Origin: Candidatus Jettenia sp. AMX2
Lineage (GTDB): Bacteria > Planctomycetota > Brocadiia > Brocadiales > Brocadiaceae
NCBI GenBank assembly: GCA_030583665.1
Contig: CP129469.1
Span: 2,719,043-2,783,042 of the forward strand
Length of the DNA: 64,000 nt
Direction of reading: 5' to 3'
Below, piece by piece: positions 8,788 to 18,800 of the stretch. Position 1 is the first letter of the stretch; each line of letters starts with the position of its first letter. The position numbers were made by a program, and so were the translations under genes. A model generated the notes under the pieces. That model was not told where the DNA came from. It was given only the letters and a program-made list of their open reading frames with translations, and ran no database searches.

Positions 8788-10198
8788 ATCATCTCCTCGT
8801 TTGTTATTCTCTTATCAGGTTAGTTCCTCTTAAATAAAATGAAAATTCCTATACAATTGAAATCACACAAAAATCCACACTTCACAGAACAACTCCGCAG
8901 TTTTTGAACATAACGTCAAAATACATATTATTCCTTGTGGATAAAACACTTCCGTATCATATCAATATAAATAACCGTACAACTTCCATTTAACATTTAA
9001 TATGAAATAGAAAATCTCTGGCAGGATGAATCTGGGGAAAAATCCCGGAAACTACAATTTAGGAAGGTTTTATTTTTTATGCGGATTCATGGTGATACAC
9101 TGAATCCTTAAGAATGTAATTGGCAGGTGTGAAGCAATAAAGCAAGTCTGCTTTTGTGATTGCTTTGGAAAGACCATTCAATGCTCGGTGTGATAGTCTT
9201 TTTTGGAAAGTTGAGAATATCTTTAATTTCACCTTTAAAATACGTAATAATCTAGTTTTTTGAAAATTTAAAAGCAAAAAAACGTATCCATGGAAGGACT
9301 AGTGTCCCCTCTTGTCGTGATGAAGTATTTCCTTTTTCGTAACTTTAGTTTTTGAAAGATTCCATATTTTCTTTGAAGCACAAGGACGAAATTGTAGGGT
9401 GGGCATTGCCCACCCTACGTATAGATTCCATTTTAAAAGGTGAAAATACATACTATTAAAATGAGAAATAAAAATGACCATGATTTTAAAAACATAATCA
9501 TCATAGCTACTTGGAATTAAGTTTTGTTACTTTACCATTACTTCAACATGCACACAAAATCACTGATTTTTCAAAGAACAAGGCACGAAAATAACCAAAT
9601 GGCAAGATACAAAATAAAACCACAGAGAGTAGTCACACTTAAAAAAATTTTCACCACGAAAGGGACAAAGAACACGAAGAACTACTTGCCTGTGACAAGG
9701 TGAAGGTTGAACCATAAAAACAAGGTATTACGAATTTGTAGTACGTGCAGATTACTTCTATACCTGTATCACATTGGCGCATAATTTAAGCAAGATATTT
9801 GCCAATCAATGCTTTATGTCAGAATTATCATTGGGAAATTATACATAAATCTTGGAAATATAATTTATTACAACAAATTAATTAAATATGCTATATTCTT
9901 CCCTTTTCCTAAAAAAACAAAATTTCTTGCGTTTTTTTGTATCACTATTCAAACATAATGTATTGATAAATTATCATAACTAGTTCTCTGGTTAACATTT
10001 ATCGGTTAGTTTTTACTGTATTCAAGACACACACGATTTTATTGAATAACATACACTTTTTCACTGATAATGATTATATCAAAAGGAAAACCAGATAAAG
10101 GCCAAAGGAACGTGTTTCCAAGGTAGTTATAGTGACCAAAGCATCAAATCGAAAATATTCTCAACTGATAAAGACTACCCATCGGTCATTGCGAGGGT
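8788..10198. other. Gene-poor stretch, about 1.4 kb
   Basis: No ORF here resembles a protein that I recognise; the few short open frames have poor composition. It is AT-rich, includes a GAAAATTCCTATACAA motif at 8841-8856 (seen again elsewhere in the window) and the perfect palindrome at 9394-9418. A fragment around 9654-9680 (caccacgaaagggacaaaga) resembles sequence near 11878, hinting at a dispersed repeat. Confidence 0.5.
9394..9418. repeat. Perfect palindrome, 12-bp arms
   Basis: GTAGGGTGGGCA and its exact complement are separated by one base. It looks like a small dispersed repeat rather than a terminator because no T-tract follows on either strand. Confidence 0.6.
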
Positions 10199-11815
10199 CT
10201 TTTCCGAAGCAATCCCAAAGGAAAGGTTAGGAAACGTACCGTTGCCAATATCTCCCATTGTACTCCGGAAGAAGTCGAGGCAATCAAACTTGCCTTTAAG
10301 TATAAGGGTAATCTCTGTGAGCTTGGATCGCTGAAAGAGTCAGTAAAATTACAGGAAGGGCTTTCCATGGGTGCGGTCTGGACTGTTTACCAGGTAGTCA
10401 GAGAGCTGGGGATAGAGAAGGCATTAGGGACAAAGTTTGAGGATAAGCTTGCGGTCTGGCAGGTTATATCAAGGGTGATTGATCAGGGATCAAGGCTTTC
10501 TGCGGTTAGACTGGCACTGACCCATGCAGCATGTGATATTTTAGATATACGCCGGGGGTTTGATGAAAACGATCTGTACGAGAACCTGGCATGGTTGTCA
10601 GATAATCAGTCGGGGATTGAGAGACGCTTATTTTCAGCGAGACGTGGGAAGGATATTCCACGTCTTTTTCTCTATATGTAACGAGCAGTTATCTGGAGGG
10701 CAGGAAGAATTATTTTGGTGAGTATGGTTACAACCGTGATAATAAGAAAGGGAAAAACAGATAGTAATTAGACTTTTGTGTGATGAAAGCGGAGAGGCAG
10801 TTTCTACGGAAGTATTTGCAGGGAATACCCATGACCCACAAACCTTTGCCTCACAGGTAAGGAAAGTAGCAGAGCGCTTTGGGTGTAAAGAGGTGACCTT
10901 TGTAGGTAACCGCCTGACTGCGAGCATCGCTCAGGCAGGTGGGATGATAAAAAGCGTTCAAATAAAGGAATTACCAGAAGGATTTCATTCCATTACGGCA
11001 ATAACAAAACCACAAATAAAGTCGCTCGTAACACAATGGGTCATACAACGAGAACTCTTTGATAAGGAAGTATGTGAGGTAAAAGACGGTGATGTGCGGT
11101 ACATAGTAAGGCGAAATCCGTATTGTGCAGAAAAATCTTCACAGACAAGAAGATCGAAACGTGCATGTGCAGAAAGGCTTTTGGAGAAGAAAAACGTCTA
11201 TCTTTATGAGCATCGGGGGGCCAGTATAGACATAGCCCGGGAAGCGGTAGAGGAAAAGATAAAGGGTTTAAGGCTTGGTAAATGGTTGCGGGTAATTGCA
11301 GAGGATAGGGTTCTGAGGCTTGAACAAGACGATGCGGCGTTGGAAGCAGAATCACTCCTTGATGGATGTTGTGTAATCAAGACTGATTTGCCGCCAGAGG
11401 TGGCGGATAAACAAATGGACATGACCGATACAAGGATTTGGCTGAAGTAGAAAGGGCATTTCGGGATTGTAAAACAGGACATTTAGAGGTAAGGCCTGTG
11501 TTCGTACGGACGAGGGAAAGTACACAGGGACATGTGTTGGTAGTGATGCTTGCATACATGATAATCCGCAAATTACGTCATGCCTGGGCCGAACTGGATG
11601 TAACAGTAAAAGAAGGTATCGAACAACTATCAACCATCTGTTCGATGGAAATGAAAATCAAGGACAAGAGTCCTTGTCTGATGATAACTCAACCCAGGGA
11701 AAAATCCCGGGCACTGCTCAAGGCGCTGAATAGTAAGTTACCGGGAGCGTTACCTCATCGGGATGTAAATGTAGTCACAAGAAAAAAGCTCACTGAACAA
11801 CGGAAAATCCCTTAA
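10199..11815 (+). pseudogene. IS1634-family transposase, multiply frameshifted
   Basis: Three reading frames give one continuous transposase sequence. It begins near 10199 with NPKGKVRKRTVANIS, a typical IS1634 N-terminal motif, runs through AVWQVISRVIDQGSRLSAVR and continues into a DDE-type core. Frameshifts are visible near 10677 (LFLY then VTSSYLEG needs one extra base), near 10757 (KKGK region) and near 11430, where the frame ending TRIWLK should read into DLAEVERAFRDCKTGHLEVR. The last part, ending at 11815, includes the conserved RTRESTQGHVLVVMLAYM. With at least three frameshifts the element cannot make a full transposase by normal translation. I could not define its terminal inverted repeats. 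Confidence 0.85.
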
Positions 11816-11972
11816 TCTATAAGGGTTTCCTGGTGTGTTATACCTCACGATTCGGGGTGGACATTCGTTAGAATGCACAGCAAGGGACAAAGAATACAAA
11901 GAAAACCGTGCCCTGAACGTAGTGAAGGATCTGCTAAAAAGATTAATATGGAATACTATTTGGAATTACGAT

Positions 11973-12122
11973 ATGGTCTTGCAAACAATCCGCAGGCAAA
12001 TTACGGTCGAAGAGTACCATCGAATGAGTGAAGCAGGAATTTTTCATAATTTGCAGCATGGTTTAATTAATGATCGTTTTCATAAACTAAATTACTGTGG
12101 ATTTTTTAATAATATAAATTAA
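11973..12122 (+). pseudogene. Truncated Uma2-family (DUF820) nuclease N-terminus
   Basis: From the ATG at 11973 the frame reads MVLQTIRRQITVEEYHRMSE then AGIF, the characteristic N-terminus of Uma2-family putative restriction-endonuclease-like proteins. After about 24 residues the similarity is lost (FHNLQHGLINDRF...), and the frame ends at 12122 with nothing resembling the catalytic core. It lies just after the decayed IS1634 element and overlaps the end of the facing methyltransferase gene, so it is probably debris from a rearrangement. Confidence 0.6.
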
Positions 12123-12821
12123 TGCATTATGTGAGGAACAAAGCCTTCCAAGTGATAAAACAGAAATGAGCTTTACAAAAAACGTTACAAATACTTTATT
12201 AAAAAAATTTAAACTACTAATGTAATAATTTATACCGTACTCTGCTATTACGGTATGATTTTTATTCTGACAGTATTTACGTATCCCATCTCTGGAAATT
12301 ATATTACTATAATAAGTTGGGAATGGACCGTATCCAGGTTTACCAGCATTTTTTTTTCTAAAAATATGCCTCCTGACAAATATGTGAAATTTAAATGGTG
12401 TGATTCTTGTTATAAAGCCATAAACAGATTTCCCATCAGGAATTTTTAAGATGAGTACTCCATCGGGTTTTAGCCAGGAAAAGAAATTATTTAACACTTT
12501 TTCCGCATTTTTTATATGTTCAAGTACATATGAATTATATATTACTTCATACTTGTTATGCTCCAGGTCAACAGTTTGTAAATCTCCAATTATAATCGTA
12601 TCTAAATCATTATATTTAGTTTTTCTGATTTCCAACGATTTTTGATTGATATCAATGCCAGTGAGCTCAAAGTGTAATCCGCTGAGGTCTATGGCCCACT
12701 GCCTGCCACACCCCGCTTCCAATATTTGTAATTTAGTGGAACAGTTATGAAAATTTTCTTTAATATAATTTGAAAGAATCTCACTTTCTATTTTTTCGTT
12801 TTTCAATATCTTCATTAGCAA
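12087..12821 (-). CDS. Class I SAM-dependent methyltransferase
   Basis: 244 residues with a motif I variant LQILEAGCGRQWAIDLSG (about 33-50), an acidic residue ending strand 2 (LTGIDINQKSL), motif post-I YEVIYNSYVLEHIKNAEKVL and LKPDGVLILKIPDG, all typical of methyltransf_11-type enzymes. It is the last gene (promoter-distal) of the minus-strand polysaccharide cluster and probably methylates a sugar or a lipid-linked intermediate. A gap of about 320 bases separates it from the next upstream gene, so it may be transcribed separately. The acceptor substrate cannot be read from the sequence. Confidence 0.8.
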   Translation of the reverse strand: MLMKILKNEKIESEILSNYIKENFHNCSTKLQILEAGCGRQWAIDLSGLHFELTGIDINQKSLEIRKTKYNDLDTIIIGDLQTVDLEHNKYEVIYNSYVLEHIKNAEKVLNNFFSWLKPDGVLILKIPDGKSVYGFITRITPFKFHIFVRRHIFRKKNAGKPGYGPFPTYYSNIISRDGIRKYCQNKNHTVIAEYGINYYISSLNFFNKVFVTFFVKLISVLSLGRLCSSHNALIYIIKKSTVI

Positions 12822-13038
12822 GTCGTTCCTTATTCTTAAAACTAAGATTTTATGTAATTGGCTTTTGGGTGTACGGACACGCTTACTTGTCCACTATTTC
12901 GACAAGTTCAATACAGGTTTCTAGAATATTTTATACAATGACAAAGTGCTTTTGTCTGTGCCATCCCCTGGCTTGAGGAATTTCAAACAAGGATTCTTAG
13001 ACCACTTCACATTCTTTGGCTTTGTTTGGGAGTAAGCC

Positions 13039-13129
13039 TTCAGAATGGCAAGCACATGCATTCCTTCGTTTTGTGACATTCTTGAGGCGAAGCCGAAGCA
13101 TCTTAAGACTTAGTACAACGTCTGTTCAA
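13039..13129 (+). repeat. Dispersed repeat, copy 1 (inverted copy at 22371-22460)
   Basis: This stretch matches the reverse complement of 22371-22460 at most positions, sharing blocks such as CATTCCTTCGTTTTGT, GAAGCC, ATCTTAAG and ACAACGTCTG. It contains no gene. Shorter related pieces occur near 41490-41550 and 63005-63050. Confidence 0.55.
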
Positions 13130-13144
13130 AGCGAAGAATATAAT

Positions 13145-14278
13145 TTAAGAAATACCATTATGTACCCTCCTGTATACATCCATCGTCATTGCTGCAATCT
13201 TTTCCCAATTGTATTTTTCTCTTATCATACTAATTTGCCGGGTTTTTTCTGCTTCGGATAAAGGATTATTAATAAACTCCCGTATCTTTGCAACAAGAGA
13301 TTCGACATGCCCCACCTTGAAAAATCTATCATTGTTTAATGCCACCTCCCTGTTTGCCGGTATATCAGACACAACGCATGAAAGTCCGTAACTCAAAGCC
13401 TCCAATAAAACTATTGGTAATCCCTCATAATATGAAGGCAACACAAACAAACCGGCGTTGGAGTACAATTCCTGTAACGATTTACCCGTTACAAAACCAG
13501 TTAAAATGATATTGTTGTTTTCCTGTGTACATGCTTTTAAACCAGCGCTATATGAATCTTCATGATCAGCCCTGCCGGCGATAACCAGCTTCCACTTTTC
13601 TGTTAAAAGATACGGATACTGAACTGAAAGCTGGTTAAATGCATTGATAAGGTCGTGGAACCCTTTTTCCGGCACAAAGCGTCCAACTGCTAATAAAAAT
13701 CTTCTTTTAATTAAGCCGTATTTTCGTAACATCATATCACTTTGCAGGATTTGTGGTATGATTACCCCATTGGGAATAACCGTTACATATCGGTGATATT
13801 TTTCCCTGACATGCGTTGCTATGGTTTCAGAAATACAGATAATACTATTTGCCCATTTACTTCCAAATCTTTCACCTGTTTTTAAAACAGCCTTTGCCAG
13901 GATATTCCATTTTTTCCTTTTGTAGTCGGGTCCATGATTGGTCATTACCACTTTCAATCCCAAAAAACGGGCAAGTGGTATATACAGCGATGGACCTATT
14001 GCATGGACATGCAGAATATCCGGGGAAATCTTTCTGGCGGCAAAAATTCCGATAAAAGTATGAAAAAATGCCTCCAGGAATTTATTCCTGAAGCATGGCA
14101 AGGGAATCAGGGTTACCCCTTTATATTCAGAAATCGCTAAATCAACATAAGGTTTTCGGGTAAAAACAATTACCTCGTGCCCTTTTTCAACCAATTGCGG
14201 ATAGAGATTTTCACAATGGGCTTCAACCCCGCCCTGGACATGGGGGAAACCACGGGTACCCAAAACTACAATTTTCAA
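13145..14278 (-). CDS. GT4-family glycosyltransferase
   Basis: 377 residues. The start is a TTG (14276-14278) behind an AGAAGGGG. The N-terminal Rossmann domain opens KIVVLGTRGFPHVQGGVEAH, with the GG-x-E loop of GT-B enzymes. The C-terminal domain has FLLAVGRFVPEKGFHDLI and the EX7E region (YYEGLPIVLLEALSYGLSCV), which binds the nucleotide-sugar donor. Expected role: adding one sugar to a lipid-linked or capsular glycan on the cytoplasmic face of the membrane. It belongs to the 12-26 kb polysaccharide cluster. Donor and linkage unknown. Confidence 0.88.
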   Translation of the reverse strand: MKIVVLGTRGFPHVQGGVEAHCENLYPQLVEKGHEVIVFTRKPYVDLAISEYKGVTLIPLPCFRNKFLEAFFHTFIGIFAARKISPDILHVHAIGPSLYIPLARFLGLKVVMTNHGPDYKRKKWNILAKAVLKTGERFGSKWANSIICISETIATHVREKYHRYVTVIPNGVIIPQILQSDMMLRKYGLIKRRFLLAVGRFVPEKGFHDLINAFNQLSVQYPYLLTEKWKLVIAGRADHEDSYSAGLKACTQENNNIILTGFVTGKSLQELYSNAGLFVLPSYYEGLPIVLLEALSYGLSCVVSDIPANREVALNNDRFFKVGHVESLVAKIREFINNPLSEAEKTRQISMIREKYNWEKIAAMTMDVYRRVHNGIS

Positions 14279-14330
14279 TCATCAACCCCTTCTTTCTAAA
14301 TTTTACTTAATTGAAAAATGCAAGTGTTAA

Positions 14331-15254
14331 TTAAGAAGATTTTCTCGCAAATAAGATCCCGCTTAAAACATCCATATCGCTATAATTAATAAATCGACTA
14401 CATAAATATGGTTTAGTAATTCTCCATTCGGTTTGGCTTAACTTCTTTATAGGTAAAAATTTAATACCTTCCCATCCAAATTTTTCTAAAAAAATTATGT
14501 AGTCATATGCTCTTAATCTATTTGGAGAGCCTTTAAATGATAACAAATTATAAAGTTTGTCAGAATATCTATAAATATTGAGAGGGTCTCTTTCGCGTAT
14601 CCATCGTGTGTGTGTTTGGAAATCAATGGTAGAAAGAATATATCCGTCTTTTTTGACTACTTGACTGAGTTGCTCAAATATTTTTCCAATATTATCAAAA
14701 TGTTCAAAAGCAGCATTACTAAATACAACATCAATTTTCTCTGATTTAAGTTGAGAGAATGAAAATTTTTTGTCATAAATATAGTTGAGACGACTGTTTT
14801 TGCCTTCACGAAACCCCCGCAACTGGAGTTTTAAATCATTTATATCCGCCAGAGGAATTCGTTTTTTAATTTCTTCGAATAATTTATCGTAAAATTCTGA
14901 AGGGACATTTTTCACTAAAAAATGAACATCAAGCGCATTATATTTTCTGGCGCCTTTCGCTAACAGGATTAAACCAACACCTAAATCTGCACCTGGACCT
15001 AATTCAAGAATATTTTTGCCTTCTATGGAAAAGGCAAACTTAGTCAAACTTCTCATTTCATTAAGCCAGGTATCTACAACATTAAAATCATACTCTATGC
15101 ACCTGTCATATTGTTTAACGCTAAATGGCCTTGGTGTTTTATAACCCTCTATTTCATGTCTAACTTTATTTAGTACCATGAAAACAAGCCCGACCATAAA
15201 ATAAAAGAAATTTTTAAATTGTTTCATTGTAAATCTCAGAGAATAAATCAGCAA
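14331..15254 (-). CDS. SAM-dependent methyltransferase
   Basis: 307 residues as an ORF; the real start may be the internal Met about ten codons in (MKQFKNFF). Residues about 8-28 are hydrophobic (FFYFMVGLVFMVL), which could be a membrane anchor. Motif I is KNILELGPGADLGVG (about residue 80), then KIDVVFSNAAFEHFDNIGKI and KKDGYILSTIDF. It overlaps the upstream glycosyltransferase stop by a few bases when the long start is used, which suggests translational coupling. Probable target is a sugar of the polymer made by this cluster; not determined from sequence. Confidence 0.75.
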   Translation of the reverse strand: MLIYSLRFTMKQFKNFFYFMVGLVFMVLNKVRHEIEGYKTPRPFSVKQYDRCIEYDFNVVDTWLNEMRSLTKFAFSIEGKNILELGPGADLGVGLILLAKGARKYNALDVHFLVKNVPSEFYDKLFEEIKKRIPLADINDLKLQLRGFREGKNSRLNYIYDKKFSFSQLKSEKIDVVFSNAAFEHFDNIGKIFEQLSQVVKKDGYILSTIDFQTHTRWIRERDPLNIYRYSDKLYNLLSFKGSPNRLRAYDYIIFLEKFGWEGIKFLPIKKLSQTEWRITKPYLCSRFINYSDMDVLSGILFARKSS

Positions 15255-16474
15255 AATCTTTTATTCAAAGCACTCCTATAAATATTGGTTAATTTTTTAT
15301 AGTGAATTTCTGTGCTGAACTCTTCTTCCACTTTCCTTCTTGCATTCAGCCCCATTTTTTCTATCTCAGCGGTATTTTTTGAGAGGTGAATCATTTTTGC
15401 CATTAAATCTTCTGAATTCCCTGCTTCAAATGTTAATCCTGTCTCATTATCTTTAACTAATTCTGGAATGCCACCAATCCTTGCCCCTATCACAGGCTTC
15501 CCCAAAGCAAATCCTTCAATTATCGCTCTGGGATTATTCTCATACCATTCAGAAGGGAGAATGGCAAACATCGATTTTCGAATTTCATTTTTCAACTCCT
15601 CTCCTGATTTGTAGCCTAGAAACTCAATATTCTTTAACTCTAAACTCCTTACCCTCGACTCTAAACGCTCCTTAATAGGCCCCTCACCAATAACCTTAAG
15701 TTTTATATTTAATCCCTCCATTGCCTCAATTAAGGTGTCTAAACCTTTTTCCTTCGAAAGTCTGCCAAAATAAACAATAGAGTTTTCTCGCCAATTGTAT
15801 TGCGGGTCATAATCCTGCAGGTTTACAAAATTCGGCAGATACATAATCTTCCCCTTAAATCCCATTTCTTCAGCCTTATTTTTAAGAAACATACTCGGTG
15901 AAATAAAAATATCGACAAGGTCATATATATGGAGTAATTTATGGTGTAAATACATCTCTGCGGTATTTAAAAGACTTTTTACTATCGATTCTTTAACGCA
16001 CCTTTTTAAAAAGCATTGATAATATTTTCCATCCTTGCAAGCTTCACAAATCCTCCCGTTGGCTAGCATATGATAGGAGGCACAAGTTATTTTGTAATCA
16101 TGGAGCGTCATTACAATCGGAATATGATATTTTTTTAAAGTATGAATTATTGAAGGTGAAATCTGATGATAGATATTATGAAGATGAGCTACATCGGGCT
16201 TTTCTTTTTTTATCAATGCTTCCATCTTTCTCTTTGCCTCAAAAGAATATAAGAGTTTGACAGAAACATCTACTTTATTTTTAATGCCACCTTTTTCATA
16301 ATCTATAAGAGAAACAAAATAATCATTATATGCTGACGTTAAATTTTTAGGGTGGTGCATAGAAAAGAAAATAATCTTGTGGCCCTTGTTTTCCAAAAGC
16401 TTTGCACTATCAAAAAAAACATATTCAGCCCCACCTTTACGATAAAAATATTTGTTGGCAAATAAGATTTTCAT
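15248..16474 (-). CDS. GT4-family glycosyltransferase
   Basis: 408 residues. The N-terminus MKILFANKYFYRKGGAEYVF has the GG-x-E signature of GT-B enzymes. A cysteine-rich insert around residues 135-155 (CEACKDGKYYQCFLKRC) occurs in a subgroup of GT4 enzymes. The donor-binding domain contains SIVYFGRLSKEKGLDTLIEA and the EX7E element NNPRAIIEGFALGKPVIGA. It overlaps the next gene upstream by four bases, so it sits in a tight operon. Expected to transfer a hexose or a similar sugar in the exopolysaccharide repeat unit. Confidence 0.9.
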   Translation of the reverse strand: MKILFANKYFYRKGGAEYVFFDSAKLLENKGHKIIFFSMHHPKNLTSAYNDYFVSLIDYEKGGIKNKVDVSVKLLYSFEAKRKMEALIKKEKPDVAHLHNIYHQISPSIIHTLKKYHIPIVMTLHDYKITCASYHMLANGRICEACKDGKYYQCFLKRCVKESIVKSLLNTAEMYLHHKLLHIYDLVDIFISPSMFLKNKAEEMGFKGKIMYLPNFVNLQDYDPQYNWRENSIVYFGRLSKEKGLDTLIEAMEGLNIKLKVIGEGPIKERLESRVRSLELKNIEFLGYKSGEELKNEIRKSMFAILPSEWYENNPRAIIEGFALGKPVIGARIGGIPELVKDNETGLTFEAGNSEDLMAKMIHLSKNTAEIEKMGLNARRKVEEEFSTEIHYKKLTNIYRSALNKRFC

Positions 16475-17652
16475 TGTTTACAGTTCAATTGTTCTATAAA
16501 ATCCAATAGATTTTTTGCTTGCTTATGCCAGGTATATCTTTCTGTAATAATTTCCAAACCTTCCTTACCCCACTCTTCCAATAATTCTCTGTTTTGGTAA
16601 CAGTCATTTATTGCATTGGAAATAGCCTCAGGCCTGTTTTCCTTTAAGTAATATGCACATTTTTTACCTCCCATTACCTCTCTGAAAGTCCACATATCCG
16701 TACAAATTACTATTTTTCCCATGGCAAGATATTCCAGTAATTTAATGGGATTATTATTATTCCAATACTCAATATTTGGATATGCCATAATTGCGCAATC
16801 ACAATAGCTAATATACTGAGGTATCTCTGTATGTGGCACGGGTGGTAGAACAAATACATTCTTTTCCAGGTTGAGTTTATTGATCAGAAGAAGAATGTCA
16901 TCCTTTGCTTTACTACCTCCAATTGCGGTTCCAATTAGAACAAGACAAACATCGTCTTTATTTACCATACTCATCGCTTGTACCGTTTCAAACAACCCCC
17001 TATTGTATGATATTTCACCATGCTGCATTATGACGAATTTATTTTTCAAGAAAAGTGGTTTATCCTTATTTTTATATTTTTGAGGCGAGAACCTCTCAAT
17101 ATCTACCCCTGACCCCCATACCCCTACTGTAGAAAGACCAAAATTAAAATCTTTACAAACATTTTGTTTGTAATAACTCGTAATCATGGTCATTCCGCTA
17201 AGGAAAAATTTACAATATAAATAGGATAGTTTTGTATAAAACTCAAAAAATTTATCACGTAACGTAGATTCCTGAGGTGTTAAATTATAAAAAGGAGTTC
17301 TGTTATCAACAATGATTAGTGAACGTTTTTTTTTAGGTACAAAAATAAGTGGCAAGCTAAACCAAATGGTATTGAGATCCAAAATAACTACGGTGGGAAT
17401 GAATTTACAATATGTTATTATGAATTTAAAAAAACCGGTTATCAAAAAACTTGTAATCCGAAGGAATTTTATCCGTATAATGGGAATAGGAATATACTTT
17501 CCCTTATATATCTCCTCATTATTCTGTTTACCTGCTATTGCAATCACAACGTCATGTCCCAGATTTTCGATTTTGCTGCACATTTCTCTCCACGTTGTTA
17601 TGTGCAATTTATCTATGTCAAACTGCAACCTGGGAAACCATAATATTTTCAT
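16471..17652 (-). CDS. Glycosyltransferase, GT-B fold (GT4-like)
   Basis: I use the internal Met that starts KILWFPRLQFDIDKL; the open frame extends twelve codons further upstream. The protein has about 393 residues, with donor-domain motifs FVIMQHGEISYNRGLFETVQ, VFVLPPVPHTEIPQYI and PIKLLEYLAMGKIVICT, the last resembling the C-terminal acceptor/donor cleft of GT4 enzymes. The N-terminal half has several hydrophobic segments that may lie on the membrane. It overlaps its downstream neighbour by four bases. Sugar specificity unknown. Confidence 0.8.
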   Translation of the reverse strand: MKILWFPRLQFDIDKLHITTWREMCSKIENLGHDVVIAIAGKQNNEEIYKGKYIPIPIIRIKFLRITSFLITGFFKFIITYCKFIPTVVILDLNTIWFSLPLIFVPKKKRSLIIVDNRTPFYNLTPQESTLRDKFFEFYTKLSYLYCKFFLSGMTMITSYYKQNVCKDFNFGLSTVGVWGSGVDIERFSPQKYKNKDKPLFLKNKFVIMQHGEISYNRGLFETVQAMSMVNKDDVCLVLIGTAIGGSKAKDDILLLINKLNLEKNVFVLPPVPHTEIPQYISYCDCAIMAYPNIEYWNNNNPIKLLEYLAMGKIVICTDMWTFREVMGGKKCAYYLKENRPEAISNAINDCYQNRELLEEWGKEGLEIITERYTWHKQAKNLLDFIEQLNCKQ

Positions 17653-17690
17653 TATTTTTCTTCTATACTTACAAATATCCCCGCCCATTC

Positions 17691-18701
17691 TTATGGTTGA
17701 ATCTCAACACACGTTTTACAACAATCGAACAAGAATTCATTTCTCTTCAGAAAAGAGGCTCTTAGTTTTTTTCTGAATTCGTTGTTCCAAACCTCCTTGC
17801 CTTCCTGAAATACATTCCCATAGTCCTTGCACGTACCCATAGCACGGGAACATCCGGCTGTATTGCCTTCCATATCAATACCAAGCCAAACCCACGAAGG
17901 TTTACATATCCTTGCAGGACTTTTCAATCCCTTTTTGACCAACCTGGGCCAGTCTACCTGAACTTTTTTCTTTGCTCTCTTCCATTCAGAAAATTTTGCA
18001 ACAAATTCTTCATTATCGGTAGTTAATACGCCGGTATAATCACTGTAGTTATCATGTGGTATCAGATTGTGCAAGGTTAGACGGTCAACTTTTGCCTCTT
18101 CGGCAAATTTAATAATTTCTGGCGTACGATGAAATAGATCACGCGTGAGTACAAAAGAAAGACTGAGGTACGGTTTTGCAGATTTACGTTTTTCTGCCAA
18201 TAACTGAATACCTTTCAGCACGTTGTTAAAGGTATTTTCATTCCCTCCGCATGTTAGTTTATAATCTATGGCATCTAAAGAATTGAGACTAACCTCAATA
18301 CCGTAAAATTCAGCATGTAAAATATCATCCATTCTATCCAGCAAAAGCGTCCCATTCGTTATCATGCTTACCCTCATTGGCCGCTTCTTAAATTCTGCGG
18401 TAATTTTAAATAGATGCTCAACCATCAAGGGTTCTCCAAAACCAGCCAGGCTCAAATGGGCAGCTTTAGGGAAATATTGCAGTATCTTCTTCGCCTGTTC
18501 AAACGACATATCATGTCTTTGACTGGAGTATTTACCTTGCGAAGACTGCCTGAGACACCACTTGCATGACAAAGTACATCTGTCGGTTACATAGAGGCAA
18601 ATCTGTATAGGCTCATTCTTGCACACATAAGATTTATGTCCGTATTTTGCTAAAAGATAATTTTGAAGTTGTGGAAAGGAAAATATCCTCATTATAATCA
18701 A
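17691..18701 (-). CDS. Radical SAM protein with SPASM-like C-terminal cysteines
   Basis: 336 residues. The radical SAM cluster motif is CTLSCKWC (Cys42, Cys46, Cys49). GFGEPL at about residue 100 corresponds to the GGEP region that contacts SAM. The C-terminal part has further cysteines (ICKPSWVW, GCSRAMGTC, DCCKTC) in the pattern of an auxiliary-cluster SPASM or Twitch domain. Such enzymes modify peptides or small molecules; inside polysaccharide loci they are frequent but mostly uncharacterised. It lies between the polymerase-like gene and the glycosyltransferases and is probably cotranscribed with them. Confidence 0.85.
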   Translation of the reverse strand: MIIMRIFSFPQLQNYLLAKYGHKSYVCKNEPIQICLYVTDRCTLSCKWCLRQSSQGKYSSQRHDMSFEQAKKILQYFPKAAHLSLAGFGEPLMVEHLFKITAEFKKRPMRVSMITNGTLLLDRMDDILHAEFYGIEVSLNSLDAIDYKLTCGGNENTFNNVLKGIQLLAEKRKSAKPYLSLSFVLTRDLFHRTPEIIKFAEEAKVDRLTLHNLIPHDNYSDYTGVLTTDNEEFVAKFSEWKRAKKKVQVDWPRLVKKGLKSPARICKPSWVWLGIDMEGNTAGCSRAMGTCKDYGNVFQEGKEVWNNEFRKKLRASFLKRNEFLFDCCKTCVEIQP

Positions 18702-18800
18702 TCCTTTTGTTGTTCAATTTCCAGGTAAATCATATTTTAACACTAGTTTTCGGAATAAAGGCAAAACCCTTTTTCATAAAAAATTTTTACATATTGACAC

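Noticed and set aside
9077-9481. Two short minus-strand frames (66 and 60 codons)
   Set aside because: No ribosome binding site, no recognisable motif, and the second runs across the palindrome at 9394-9418.
10165-10215. CATTGCGAGG...GAAGCAATCC as a copy of the dispersed GCGAAGCAATCT repeat
   Set aside because: It overlaps the N-terminal coding part of the IS1634 transposase and lacks the inverted arm, so the likeness may be accidental.
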